43,873 nt of DNA from a virus, in IMG/VR virus record IMGVR_UViG_3300009537_000040, positions 1 through 43,873 of that record, one strand, 5' to 3'. This document shows positions 13,227 through 20,836 of this stretch, in pieces. A program made the position numbers and the translations under genes. The notes below the pieces were generated by a model, which saw nothing but the letters and a program-made list of their open reading frames with translations, was not told the origin of the DNA and searched no databases. The number at the start of each line of letters is the position of its first letter. Position 1 is the first letter of the stretch.

Positions 13227-14128
13227 AGATCTGGAAAAACGGACAATTTCTTCCAGAATCAGAAGCTAAAGCGAGCATCTATGACTCATCGCTTATGTTT
13301 GGTGATATGGCGTTCGAAATGTTAAGAACTTTCAATAAGAAGCCATTCAAACTGTACGAGCACATACGAAGGCTATTGTATTCCTGTAAGTACCTGGAGA
13401 TCGATATTCCATATTCTGCTATGGAACTTGAGGCGGCATTCCAGAGTCTTCTTATAGAAAACAGGAATAGTTTTGCTCCAGACGATGAAATCAGAGGCCT
13501 TATTAACGTTTCTAGAGGTACGCTTGAGATTTACAAAGACATTCTTCCTATGGGAACATGGGTGACGATGACTTGCTTTCCACTGCGATGGGTTATAAAG
13601 GGGGCCTATAGGTTCTATCAAGATGGGGTTAATGCCGTTATCCCTAGCCAAAGGGCTATTCCTGCATATTTGTTGGACCCAAAGGTCAAAAACCGATCAC
13701 GAATGCACTACCAGATGGCTAATATGGAAGCGGCACGAGTAGACCCCAAATCTTGGGCTCTACTACTGGATGTTGAGGGGCACCTGGCAGAAGGTTCGGG
13801 GTCTAATTTCTTCATTATCAAGAATAGGGAGCTTTTTACGCCAGAGCCAAGGAACATTTTACGTGGAATATCAAGGGATTACGTTATGAGATTGGCAAAA
13901 AGACTGAAAATAGAGGTTTTTGAGAGGAATTTGAACGCCTATGACGTTTACACAGCGGATGAGGCGTTTTTTACGTGTACCCCATACAGCATCATGCCGT
14001 GTACGAGAATAAATGGGTCTATGATTGGAGGTGGCAAGGTAGGGCGTCTGACCAAGTATTTACAGCATAAGTGGTCGGAGGATGTGAATTGTTTCTTTGT
14101 GGATCAATCTAGGAAATGGGATGCTTAG
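13223..14128 (+). CDS. class IV PLP aminotransferase (IlvE/D-amino-acid-transaminase-like)
   Basis: Three hundred and one residues from a TTG overlapping the previous stop (TTGA). LKIWKNGQFLPESEAKASIY, DSSLMFGDMAFEMLRT and LYEHIRRLLYS match the N-terminal domain of fold-type IV transaminases. DPKVKNRSRMHYQMANMEA holds the expected PLP lysine region, and LLDVEGHLAEGSGSNFFIIK is the hallmark segment. The enzyme may put an amino group on the sugar, or supply an amino acid joined to it. It belongs to the continuous overlapping operon. Confidence 0.82.
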   Translation: MKIWKNGQFLPESEAKASIYDSSLMFGDMAFEMLRTFNKKPFKLYEHIRRLLYSCKYLEIDIPYSAMELEAAFQSLLIENRNSFAPDDEIRGLINVSRGTLEIYKDILPMGTWVTMTCFPLRWVIKGAYRFYQDGVNAVIPSQRAIPAYLLDPKVKNRSRMHYQMANMEAARVDPKSWALLLDVEGHLAEGSGSNFFIIKNRELFTPEPRNILRGISRDYVMRLAKRLKIEVFERNLNAYDVYTADEAFFTCTPYSIMPCTRINGSMIGGGKVGRLTKYLQHKWSEDVNCFFVDQSRKWDA

Positions 14129-14915
14129 CGGGCTCAGTCAACTGAATGTGGAATTAACGTCGCGTTGCGACAAAAATGTCTTCTGTAGCTTCTGTGGTCA
14201 CCAGGACTCAAAAACAAACCCGAATCTACAGTATGGCGATATGGACTTTAACCTGCTGAAATCAATAAGAAAACAGGTTGAGCCTGGAATTATTGTTTCG
14301 TTTCACCGAGACGGGGAGCCGACGTTTTATCCAAGACTAAGAGAAGCGCTTGATTTATTTGAGGAATTCACTACAAGTATCGTGACTCACGGTGAGACGC
14401 TAGGTAAGCTTGCAGACACGATCATCGGCAGGTGCACAACTGTCACAGTATCAGTATTTAGAGGAGACCCGGACAGCGAAATGCAACTGAGTTCGCTTAA
14501 ACAATTCTTAGAGATAAAAGGCGCTAGAAAACCACAAGTCCTTGTAAAGATTGTAGGAGATATGGACTCTAAACCATTCGACAGCCTGCCTGTTAGGGTT
14601 ATCCACAGGCTGATTCATATTCCAGGCGGGAACACGAAATTTGCCCACAAGAATCCAACGGTTCCTGAGGTTGGCGTGTGCTTGGATTTCCTGGGGAAAC
14701 CAACGATAGATTGGCGCGGCAGGGTTTTTATGTGCAATCGTCTAGATCCACATGATCGTGGTTATCTTGGGGATTTGTCCAGCGAAACGTTAAATGAGAT
14801 ATGGAACGGTCGAACTAGGATGAATTGGCTGGCGGCACATAAGGCTGGCAGAAGGGATCTGGCCTCTGGGCTTTGTCGTGATTGTAAATCGTGGGGAGTT
14901 CCGAGTGGCCGGTGA
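14121..14915 (+). CDS. radical SAM / SPASM-domain enzyme
   Basis: Two hundred and sixty-four residues from ATG 14121 (upstream AGGAAATGGG). LTSRCDKNVFCSFCGH supplies the 4Fe-4S cysteines with an unusual C-x5-C-x2-C spacing instead of C-x3-C-x2-C. FHRDGEPTFYPRL is the glycine-rich GEP-type motif. A C-terminal SPASM-like part follows: VCLDFLGKPTIDWRGRVFMC, LGDLSSETLNEIWNG and GLCRDCKSWG. Such enzymes carry out radical chemistry on sugars or peptides. Its place after the aminotransferase suggests a further modification of the same product. Confidence 0.8.
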   Translation: MLSGLSQLNVELTSRCDKNVFCSFCGHQDSKTNPNLQYGDMDFNLLKSIRKQVEPGIIVSFHRDGEPTFYPRLREALDLFEEFTTSIVTHGETLGKLADTIIGRCTTVTVSVFRGDPDSEMQLSSLKQFLEIKGARKPQVLVKIVGDMDSKPFDSLPVRVIHRLIHIPGGNTKFAHKNPTVPEVGVCLDFLGKPTIDWRGRVFMCNRLDPHDRGYLGDLSSETLNEIWNGRTRMNWLAAHKAGRRDLASGLCRDCKSWGVPSGR

Positions 14916-15045
14916 ATTAGACAGAAATATGCTCTTGACGATGTATCGGCATATAAAAGGCCTATACAACACCATTCGATATGCTTTAAGTAGAACACAG
15001 TGCGAGAAGTGCAAAGGATACCACGACATAGAAAATAAGTGTTAG
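14905..15045 (+). CDS. small Cys-containing protein at the end of the sugar operon
   Basis: Forty-six residues from a GTG at 14905 with GGGGAG 7 bases before it, overlapping the radical SAM gene by 11 bases. It reads MAGELDRNMLLTMYRHIKGL, then RTQCEKCKGYHDIENKC: a helix followed by a C-x2-C knuckle and a last Cys. The stop codon lies inside the GTTAGGCT target duplication of the inserted element. Function unknown. Confidence 0.5.
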   Translation: MAGELDRNMLLTMYRHIKGLYNTIRYALSRTQCEKCKGYHDIENKC

Positions 15046-15048
15046 GCT
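15041..15048 (+). repeat. target-site duplication, left copy (GTTAGGCT)
   Basis: GTTAGGCT immediately outside the left inverted repeat is identical to 16191-16198 immediately outside the right one. Removing 15049-16198 would restore one copy and join the sugar operon end to the portal leader. Confidence 0.85.
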
Positions 15049-15077
15049 GGTAGTGGGTCAGTTTGGATTAGAATTAA

Positions 15078-15350
15078 TCAAGCCGAAACGGAATTATTAT
15101 CTACTTCCGATAATTTACTGATGGAAATAATAGATTTGGTGGGGATTGTCATATCGCCACAACCCTGCTTAGATACAGAGCCGTTAATGACTTCTGTTAC
15201 ATGAGGAACTACAACCTTACAATCATCACCATCATGCAGCAGCCATCCAACAGATCGGCAAACTAGCGGTTTGAAGTTATCAACTTCAAGAGCCTGCCAA
15301 TCAGAAGAACAACCAAAAGAATCTAACCACTCAATCAGTACCAAGTTCAT
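15078..15350 (-). CDS. conserved small protein (WLDS...CRSVGWLLHD family), element cargo
   Basis: Ninety residues. MNLVLIEWLDSFGCSSDWQA, then VCRSVGWLLHDGDDCKVVVP and MTIPTKSIISISKL. From memory, the pattern of a WxD/S near the N-terminus, CxSVGW, a polar turn, a PH strand and a closing IPTKxI strand recurs in an uncharacterised family of bacteria and phages. It is the second gene of a two-gene leftward unit inside the element, 11 bases after the 46-residue gene. Function unknown. Confidence 0.65.
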   Translation of the reverse strand: MNLVLIEWLDSFGCSSDWQALEVDNFKPLVCRSVGWLLHDGDDCKVVVPHVTEVINGSVSKQGCGDMTIPTKSIISISKLSEVDNNSVSA

Positions 15351-15361
15351 ACAATTGAATG

Positions 15362-15502
15362 TTATTTCCTTTTTGTGGGCTTGTGTGGACGGTTCGACAA
15401 AGCAGAACCAGCGGCACTCTTCGCCTTACCTGAAGATTTTGGACTGCGAAGAATCTTTGATGCAATCGATCCAACACGCTTTGATGTTTTCTGATGAGCC
15501 AA
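15362..15502 (-). CDS. conserved small basic protein (SKILRSPKSS...SAAGSALS family), element cargo
   Basis: Forty-six residues from a TTG at 15502 with a near-perfect ribosome site (AAAAGGAGGTGATTAAA). It reads MAHQKTSKRVGSIASKILRS, then PKSSGKAKSAAGSALSNRPH and a KRK end. I recognise this Lys/Ser/Ala-rich pattern as a widespread unannotated small-protein type. The basic charge suggests nucleic-acid contact. It was found by direct translation and forms a pair with the 90-residue gene. Confidence 0.65.
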   Translation of the reverse strand: MAHQKTSKRVGSIASKILRSPKSSGKAKSAAGSALSNRPHKPTKRK

Positions 15503-15643
15503 TTTAATCACCTCCTTTTCAACTACATATAGCATGTTTTGTTTTTGAAGTCCACAATATATTGTATTAATCCATTAGCCCGATAATCTCCTCCAAATCC
15601 CGTCACATTTCCGCTCTGTCACGCCGTCGTTTGTATCTCCTAT

Positions 15644-15677
15644 AAAAAAGCCCCACATTATTTGTGGGGCTTTTTTT
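15644..15677. terminator. bidirectional rho-independent terminator in the element
   Basis: A-run, GCCCCACA, a short loop (TTATT), TGTGGGGC, then seven T. The hairpin is symmetric with A before and T after, so it can end transcription from either side. It separates the leftward pair from the rightward 45-residue gene. Confidence 0.85.
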
Positions 15678-15729
15678 ACTTTATTGTGCTTGGATTTATA
15701 TTAGTTTATATGGTATCTTTATAGGTGAA

Positions 15730-15867
15730 ATGGCTATTGTGACTCAAAGGAAAAAGAAGCCTGTTAGGACTACAATTAAACCTAAGAAAAGCGATTATCA
15801 AAAGTATGTAGTTGAACCAGCGAAGCGATTACTTACCCTTATAGACGAGTCGGACGTTAAAAGATAA
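15730..15867 (+). CDS. small basic protein, element cargo
   Basis: Forty-five residues from ATG 15730, preceded by AGGTGA at short spacing. It reads MAIVTQRKKKPVRTTIKPKK, then YQKYVVEPAKRLLTLIDESD. A basic tail followed by one helix. An in-frame upstream extension (to 15664) is hydrophobic and reads out of the terminator, so it is not favoured. No family recognised. Confidence 0.45.
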   Translation: MAIVTQRKKKPVRTTIKPKKSDYQKYVVEPAKRLLTLIDESDVKR

Positions 15868-15885
15868 TCACCGTTCTAAACCCGC

Positions 15886-16125
15886 TTAGGTCGTCGGTTT
15901 TCTTGACCAGCGAGAGGATGCTGCTTTGCTAGCGATTTCCTTACGTTTTTTAGGTGAAAGGGCTTTCTTTCTGGCAGGACCGCCTTTTAACCCCCCTAAT
16001 CTACCAAGGGCTTGGGCGTGAGGGTTCTTCTCTTTGGGTTTTTCGGTAGGTTCTTCCGTGGCAGCCTTCAATATCTCAAAGGCCGTGACATTCTCGTCTT
16101 TAGTCTTTCTTGACCGCTTAGGCAT
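15886..16125 (-). CDS. basic GRLGGLKGG-type protein, element cargo
   Basis: Seventy-nine residues: MPKRSRKTKDENVTAFEILK, an acidic/Lys linker, then NPHAQALGRLGGLKGGPARK and LSPKKRKEIASKAASSRW. The GRLGGxKGGxAR...LSPxxRxEIAxKAAxxRW motif is common in small bacterial proteins of unknown function and in tails of some HTH proteins, and is probably nucleic-acid-binding. It ends close to the right inverted repeat and reads back into the element. Confidence 0.6.
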   Translation of the reverse strand: MPKRSRKTKDENVTAFEILKAATEEPTEKPKEKNPHAQALGRLGGLKGGPARKKALSPKKRKEIASKAASSRWSRKPTT

Positions 16126-16190
16126 ACCTTAGTATGCCATATTCGAGTACGGCTTGTCATCTTGTCCTTAATTCAAACTGACCCACTACC

Positions 16191-16198
16191 GTTAGGCT
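16191..16198 (+). repeat. target-site duplication, right copy (GTTAGGCT)
   Basis: Identical to 15041-15048. The next bases complete an 11-bp palindrome GCTTGACAAGC (16196-16206) that also occurs at 6148-6158 around a promoter -35. Confidence 0.85.
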
Positions 16199-16228
16199 TG
16201 ACAAGCGGTATTATAATGTGGTTTTAAT
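16198..16228 (+). promoter_or_regulatory. weak rightward promoter candidate before the portal gene
   Basis: TTGACA at 16198-16203 and TTTAAT at 16223-16228, with a 19-base spacer (longer than ideal). The TTGACA is embedded in the palindrome GCTTGACAAGC. The element inserted right at its upstream edge, so its regulation may have changed. Confidence 0.3.
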
Positions 16229-16269
16229 GTAATTGCGGTAATCACAGGAAGGCTCGCCTCTTTAATAAG

Positions 16270-16301
16270 GCCACCCTGCAAAACGGGGTGGCTTTCTTTT
16301 T
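16270..16301 (+). terminator. terminator-like hairpin overlapping the portal start
   Basis: GCCACCC (16270-16276), a 9-base loop, GGGTGGC (16286-16292), then TTTCTTTTT. This is a good intrinsic-terminator shape, yet the 3' arm contains the GTG start of the portal frame and the T-run encodes its first codons. It may act as an attenuator or hide the ribosome site. Confidence 0.55.
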
Positions 16302-18303
16302 GCCAAGAAAACCAAAAACAAAAAGCAAGAGAGATATATTAGTAAAGCTAGACGAGTTTTTTACGTCAGCCCTTGACCATCCAACATGGGTGGATTGGAG
16401 AAAACACGCTGAGCAGACCTATGCCTATAAAGAAGGCGATCAGTGGACCGCAGCAGAAAAAGAGGCTCTTAAAGAAAGAAATCAACCTGCCACAGTTAAC
16501 AACCAAGTCAATGTCACAATTAATAGACTTGTTGGTCAGTTCGTAAAGCAGCGAACGCGGATAGGCTATCGTGGAAGAAATGGCGAAGTAGACGACCCTG
16601 TCGCAAACACCCTTTCTGATACTTACCTCTTCATAAAACAAAATAACGCACTGGAATTTGAAGAGCGAGATGTCGCCGATGATGGATTTACTTCTGGATT
16701 CGGGTGTTTCCACACAGACGTTACGTTTGACGATCTGTTTAACCCAGAAATCAGAGTTCGTCACGTTGATCCGCTAGACATCTACCCTGATCCATACTCA
16801 AGGCGATACGACTGGAACCAGGATGCTAAGTTTATCTGTTGGGCCAAGTGGGTTGATCCAGACGAGGCCAAAGAGCTTTATCCAAATAAAAGCGGCGACA
16901 TTGCTATGGCCATGACGGCCCATGACTATTCTGGTGTTCTAGCTGGCGTGGACAGCTTTAAAAATGAAAATTATTACGATCGAACCAGAAACAGAATCCG
17001 TATCATAGAGTGTTGGTATAAGACAAGACAAAGAGAGACTGTTCTTCTGGGTCCGAAAGACGAAACGATCAATGCCACAGAAGAGGATATGAGTGAATCC
17101 GACATAAAGAAGAAAATGGATTCGGATGACGGCTATCGCAGAATAGACCGCGTGAAATCCAAAATGAATGTTGGTATTTTCAGTGGCGGCATTCTGTTTG
17201 AACATAAGGAAGTTCAGGGACTAAATGGGCGCAGTCGAGAAAACTTCCCGTTTGTTCCGTACATGCTTTATAGAAAAAAGAATGGAGAGCCTTACAGTCT
17301 CATTCATATAGCGATATCCATGCAAGATGCTATTAACAAAAGAGAGTCTAAGGGTCTTCATCTGTTATCAACAAACCAATCTGTATTTGAGCAAGGGGCA
17401 GTGGCGGATCTTGCTAAACATGCAACAGAAAAAGCAAAACCTGACGGTATCATAGAGTTGTTGCCTGGATATTTTGAGAAGTTTGTCTTGGCTAATAACC
17501 TAGAGATGGGGGCCTCTCAAGTCAGTATGGGCGCTGAAGCTAAAAATGACTTCCGAAGAATTACTGGCATAAACCCAGATGCACTAGGAGAGAGGTCTGA
17601 GGTTAGATCTGGAGTGGGAATTGCCAGAAAGCAGGCCATGACAGATGTAATTATCGCGCCTATCTTCGATAATTTCCGAAGAACAAGGCAGATGTTGGCA
17701 AAAAACATACTAGAGCTTGTCCAGATATTCATGACAGAGAAGAAGATTTTCACAATCACGGACGACCTAAACGCATCTAAGCAGATTGTTCTTAATTCAG
17801 ATGATAATCAGGCGGAAGCTATTAAGCAGGGAATATTTGATGTGGTGGTGGAAGACATGCCAGATACCACCACAATACAGGAAGAGCAGATGCAATTGCT
17901 GGCAACAACGCTTCCGCAGATATTGCCGTTTGGTCCGGCATGGACTGAGATCTTATTTGAAATGTCCAGCATTAGGAACAAAGACGCGATTCTAAACAAG
18001 GTCAGGCAGGCCTCTGGACCTCCTCCGACTGAACCGAAAATCAGCGTATCTGTTCAGATGAACGAGTTGAGCCCCGTTGAGCGTGCGTTCTTCTACGGCC
18101 AGATGGGAAGCCCGGATGTGGCCAAGGCTGTTATGGATCAAAAGCAAGATCCAGCTTACATCACGAAGGCTAAGGTTGATATACAAAAAGAAGGCATTGA
18201 GTTTGAGAGCGAAGAAAGAGATCGGGAGGTAAAGGAATTGGAAATTGCGACTAAGGCAGCAACAGAAAGGGCAAAAGATAATGGCAAAAGAGATTCTAAT
18301 TAA
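16288..18303 (+). CDS. phage portal protein (P22-like portal family)
   Basis: About 671 residues, within the size range of podovirus portals. HPTWVDWRKHAEQTYAYKEG, DQWTAAEKEALKERNQPATV, NNQVNVTINRLVGQFVKQR and VRHVDPLDIYPDPYSR are typical of this family; ITGINPDALGERSEVRSG and AITMQDAIN-like SMQDAINKRES follow. The portal forms the dodecameric ring through which terminase pumps DNA. The GTG at 16288 lies in a hairpin; a TTG at 16300 (giving MPRKPKTK) is an alternative. The C-terminus is a Glu/Lys-rich helix. Confidence 0.88.
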   Translation: MAFFLPRKPKTKSKRDILVKLDEFFTSALDHPTWVDWRKHAEQTYAYKEGDQWTAAEKEALKERNQPATVNNQVNVTINRLVGQFVKQRTRIGYRGRNGEVDDPVANTLSDTYLFIKQNNALEFEERDVADDGFTSGFGCFHTDVTFDDLFNPEIRVRHVDPLDIYPDPYSRRYDWNQDAKFICWAKWVDPDEAKELYPNKSGDIAMAMTAHDYSGVLAGVDSFKNENYYDRTRNRIRIIECWYKTRQRETVLLGPKDETINATEEDMSESDIKKKMDSDDGYRRIDRVKSKMNVGIFSGGILFEHKEVQGLNGRSRENFPFVPYMLYRKKNGEPYSLIHIAISMQDAINKRESKGLHLLSTNQSVFEQGAVADLAKHATEKAKPDGIIELLPGYFEKFVLANNLEMGASQVSMGAEAKNDFRRITGINPDALGERSEVRSGVGIARKQAMTDVIIAPIFDNFRRTRQMLAKNILELVQIFMTEKKIFTITDDLNASKQIVLNSDDNQAEAIKQGIFDVVVEDMPDTTTIQEEQMQLLATTLPQILPFGPAWTEILFEMSSIRNKDAILNKVRQASGPPPTEPKISVSVQMNELSPVERAFFYGQMGSPDVAKAVMDQKQDPAYITKAKVDIQKEGIEFESEERDREVKELEIATKAATERAKDNGKRDSN

Positions 18304-18472
18304 ACACGAAGACATCATGGACCCTCAGAAGATCACGCAAGTCAACGAGCGTGAATTCGAGAAGCACGGCCTTGATATCCATGTTAATGAAGTCGATGAG
18401 CTTGAAGACGACTTTGACAAAGGAGTAAGGCGGTTAAAGGTCCGAAACACAAAATATTTTCCTATGGGGTGA
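18281..18472 (+). CDS. hypothetical small head-module protein
   Basis: Sixty-three residues from ATG 18281, overlapping the portal's end. It reads MAKEILIKHEDIMDPQKITQ, then acidic DELEDDFDKGVRRLKVRN. A mixed-charge helical protein between portal and scaffold. The family is not recognised. Confidence 0.5.
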   Translation: MAKEILIKHEDIMDPQKITQVNEREFEKHGLDIHVNEVDELEDDFDKGVRRLKVRNTKYFPMG

Positions 18473-18475
18473 CGT

Positions 18476-18793
18476 ATGCCAGAGGCAATCGCGTTAAAGA
18501 TTAAATATCTAGGTAAGACACCAAGAACCTTCCAGCTTCCTATCCCGTTTGTTAGCAAGAGCGCTAGGACTGGGCAGGTAACATGTGATCCGGTTGGAGA
18601 GTTCCCCGTTTCTGATGGAAATGCTTTGTTGGCTCTTCCTGGGGCAGATGAGATGTTTAAGCTTGTTGATCATATTTATGATGAAAAGGAAAACAATGAG
18701 CAGGAAGAAGAAATAGAAACAGAGGTTCCAAGAAAGCGTTTTGGTAAGAAGCCTAGATTTTTAAAAACCAAGGATGAGCTTAATGACATGTAA
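18476..18793 (+). CDS. hypothetical head-module protein
   Basis: One hundred and five residues. A beta-rich first part (LKIKYLGKTPRTFQLPIPFV, then VTCDPVGEFPVSDGNALLAL) is followed by an acidic linker and a basic tail (VPRKRFGKKPRFLKTKDEL). This architecture is common in the small protein between portal and scaffold genes in podovirus-like phages; it may be a capsid accessory or head-tail connector. The role is inferred from position only. Confidence 0.55.
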   Translation: MPEAIALKIKYLGKTPRTFQLPIPFVSKSARTGQVTCDPVGEFPVSDGNALLALPGADEMFKLVDHIYDEKENNEQEEEIETEVPRKRFGKKPRFLKTKDELNDM

Positions 18794-18830
18794 TTGCCAT
18801 CTCCGATGAATCGGAAGGCATGGAGGCAAC

Positions 18831-19682
18831 ATGGCTGAAGAGAAAAAAGATGCAGTAATTGATTCATCTGGCATGGATGATTTTTTGGCTGTGCCAGAGG
18901 TAAAGACTGAAGGCGAAACCGAAACGAAGGAGACGCCATCTCAGGAAGAAAAAAAAGAAGATTCTAAAGAATCCGGTGAGGCCGATCAAAAGGAATCGAC
19001 TGAGGAAGAAAAGAAAGGCGACGAAATCAAGGATGATGAAAAGGTTGAAACTAAGGATGAGAAGGAATCTCCCAAGACAGATTGGGACTCCGAAGAGAAT
19101 CCTTACAAGAAGCGTCATGGCGACACATTTAAGTGGGCCAATACCGTAAATCAGCAAAACGTCGATTTAAAGAAGACCATAGATCGGTTAGAAAAGAAGG
19201 TTGACGGTACATATGACCCGGAGGTCGATAAAGGCAACGAACCTACCCCAGAGCAGATAAAAGCCGAGGGTGATTTGAGGGGGAGAGTTAAGGCCTCTGA
19301 TGTTATGGCCTACGACAAGTATGGAAAGGATGAGACCGAGTCGTTTCTCAATGAGTTCAACGAAAAGTTCGGCAATGATCAAGGTATTCAGTATCGCGTT
19401 TTGGCATCTGATGCACCTACGATGGAAGCGATCAAGATTGTTAAAGAGGCTAAGTTTTTTGACGCTTACGGTCGAGATCCAGATGCCATAAAGTCAAAGA
19501 TGCGAGAAGAGATCGAAGCCGAGATCCGGGATGACGTCGTTAAGGATGAGAAGAAGAAATTTGCCGAAAGAATGTCTAACAAAGAAAAGGGAGTTCAGGG
19601 CGTATCTGATGCTAGATCGTCTTCCGAGAAAGAAAAAGGAAGACCTTCCGTAGAGCCTCTTAGCGAAGTGTTTTCTGGCTAA
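18831..19682 (+). CDS. capsid scaffolding protein
   Basis: Two hundred and eighty-three residues preceded by GGAGGCAAC. The first 100 residues are extremely Glu/Lys/Asp-rich and disordered (EEKKEDSKESGEADQKES). The middle holds a coiled-coil stretch (TVNQQNVDLKKTIDRLEKKV), and the C-terminal third is charged and helical (REEIEAEIRDDVVKDEKKK). It sits directly before the coat gene. Composition, size and position all fit a scaffold that templates procapsid assembly and is then released; no sequence-level proof. Confidence 0.75.
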   Translation: MAEEKKDAVIDSSGMDDFLAVPEVKTEGETETKETPSQEEKKEDSKESGEADQKESTEEEKKGDEIKDDEKVETKDEKESPKTDWDSEENPYKKRHGDTFKWANTVNQQNVDLKKTIDRLEKKVDGTYDPEVDKGNEPTPEQIKAEGDLRGRVKASDVMAYDKYGKDETESFLNEFNEKFGNDQGIQYRVLASDAPTMEAIKIVKEAKFFDAYGRDPDAIKSKMREEIEAEIRDDVVKDEKKKFAERMSNKEKGVQGVSDARSSSEKEKGRPSVEPLSEVFSG

Positions 19683-19705
19683 GATAGGCCCAGAAGGAGA
19701 ATAAA

Positions 19706-20758
19706 ATGGCTTACACTGAGGTTGCTACAGGCGATACAGTTACCGCGGAACAATTTAGTGCGATGGTGTTCCGTGAGTATATTGGACAGCTCTGGTATAA
19801 AAGTTCTGGTCTGATGGGCACAAGCTCTGATATGCCGATTCAGGTCAAGGACGATCTTACCAAGAAAGCTGGGGATGCCATCACCATTAACCTGCGTGGC
19901 CAGCTACAAGGCGGCAAGGTTACCGGAAATAACATGGGTGTTGGGAACGAGGGTCGAGTGGACTTGTTCGGGCAGAGAATTACCGTTAACAATGTTCGGC
20001 ACCTTGTAAAGATCAAAGATGTTCCGATGACTGAACAAAGAACCACGTTTTCTGTTACCACAGAAGCAAAAGATGCTTTAACTGAAGCATCTCAGCTAGA
20101 CCTAGATGAAGAGATTACTCTTCAGTTAAGCAATGTCACAAATGCGCGAGTTCGCGGTCGCTACTTATATGGCGCAGCGGATTCCAACTGGAACGCAACT
20201 CATGCAACAGCGTTAACTAATGTGGACAATACCAACGATCAATTAACCACCAACATGATTAGAATCGCAAAAAGGAAGGCCCTTATTCCGGTTAATGCAA
20301 CCGCTAAGGTTCGTCCTATGAGAATCAAGATGGGCCAGAACTTTGAAGAGTGGTTTGTGTTTGTTGGACACCCCTATTCAATTCGGGACATGTTCGACAA
20401 TGACGCTGCTTGGAAAAATGCACAACTCAACATTCCTCCCCAAACGAATCGTAACTCACCCATTTTTACCGGAAGCTCCTTTAAGGGTTCATATGATGGG
20501 GTTCTGATTTACGAGTACGAGAGGATCAACCTTTTAAGTTCAACAATCCAGGTTTCTCACAACTTCCTTCTTGGCGCACAGGCGGCTGCGGTTGTCTGGG
20601 GCCAAAGGACGCGAGTGAATCAGGAGCCGGAGGACCTAGGCCACAACATGATCTATGAAACACATGAGATCCGTGGAGTGGAAAAACTTTATTTCGACCG
20701 CGCAACGCAGGAAGATCAGGGGATAGTTCACACGTTCGCAGCGGCAATTCGTGATTGA
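19706..20758 (+). CDS. major capsid protein (N4-gp56 / DUF4043 type)
   Basis: Three hundred and fifty residues preceded by AGAAGGAGAATAAA. FSAMVFREYIGQLWYKSSGL, IQVKDDLTKKAGDAITINLR, GQRITVNNVRHLVKI, FVGHPYSIRDM and DGVLIYEYERI are the sequence landmarks of the N4-gp56 family coat proteins (HK97 fold). RGVEKLYFDRATQEDQGIVH closes the protein, as usual for the family. It forms the icosahedral shell. A homing endonuclease gene follows. Confidence 0.88.
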   Translation: MAYTEVATGDTVTAEQFSAMVFREYIGQLWYKSSGLMGTSSDMPIQVKDDLTKKAGDAITINLRGQLQGGKVTGNNMGVGNEGRVDLFGQRITVNNVRHLVKIKDVPMTEQRTTFSVTTEAKDALTEASQLDLDEEITLQLSNVTNARVRGRYLYGAADSNWNATHATALTNVDNTNDQLTTNMIRIAKRKALIPVNATAKVRPMRIKMGQNFEEWFVFVGHPYSIRDMFDNDAAWKNAQLNIPPQTNRNSPIFTGSSFKGSYDGVLIYEYERINLLSSTIQVSHNFLLGAQAAAVVWGQRTRVNQEPEDLGHNMIYETHEIRGVEKLYFDRATQEDQGIVHTFAAAIRD

Positions 20759-20836
20759 CAGCAGTAAAAGCAAGCTGTTTACGACTATGATGAATAGCTG
20801 TAAGATAGTCCTCAGACATCAACGTGGAGGATTGTC

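Larger units (their letters stand above)
15049..16190. mobile_element. 1,142-bp transposon-like element without transposase
   Basis: Perfect 17-bp terminal inverted repeats, GGTAGTGGGTCAGTTTG at 15049-15065 and its complement at 16174-16190, are flanked by an 8-bp direct duplication GTTAGGCT. Near-identity continues a few bases further inward (TTAATT). Inside are four small genes (two minus, one plus, one minus) and a strong two-way terminator, but no transposase. It fits a non-autonomous, cargo-carrying insertion mobilised by another element. An 8-bp duplication is typical of, for example, the IS1595 family, but the family is not established here. Confidence 0.85.

Noticed and set aside
15049-16190. 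Complete insertion sequence
   Set aside because: No transposase-like DDE protein is found in any frame inside the inverted repeats; only four short genes are present.
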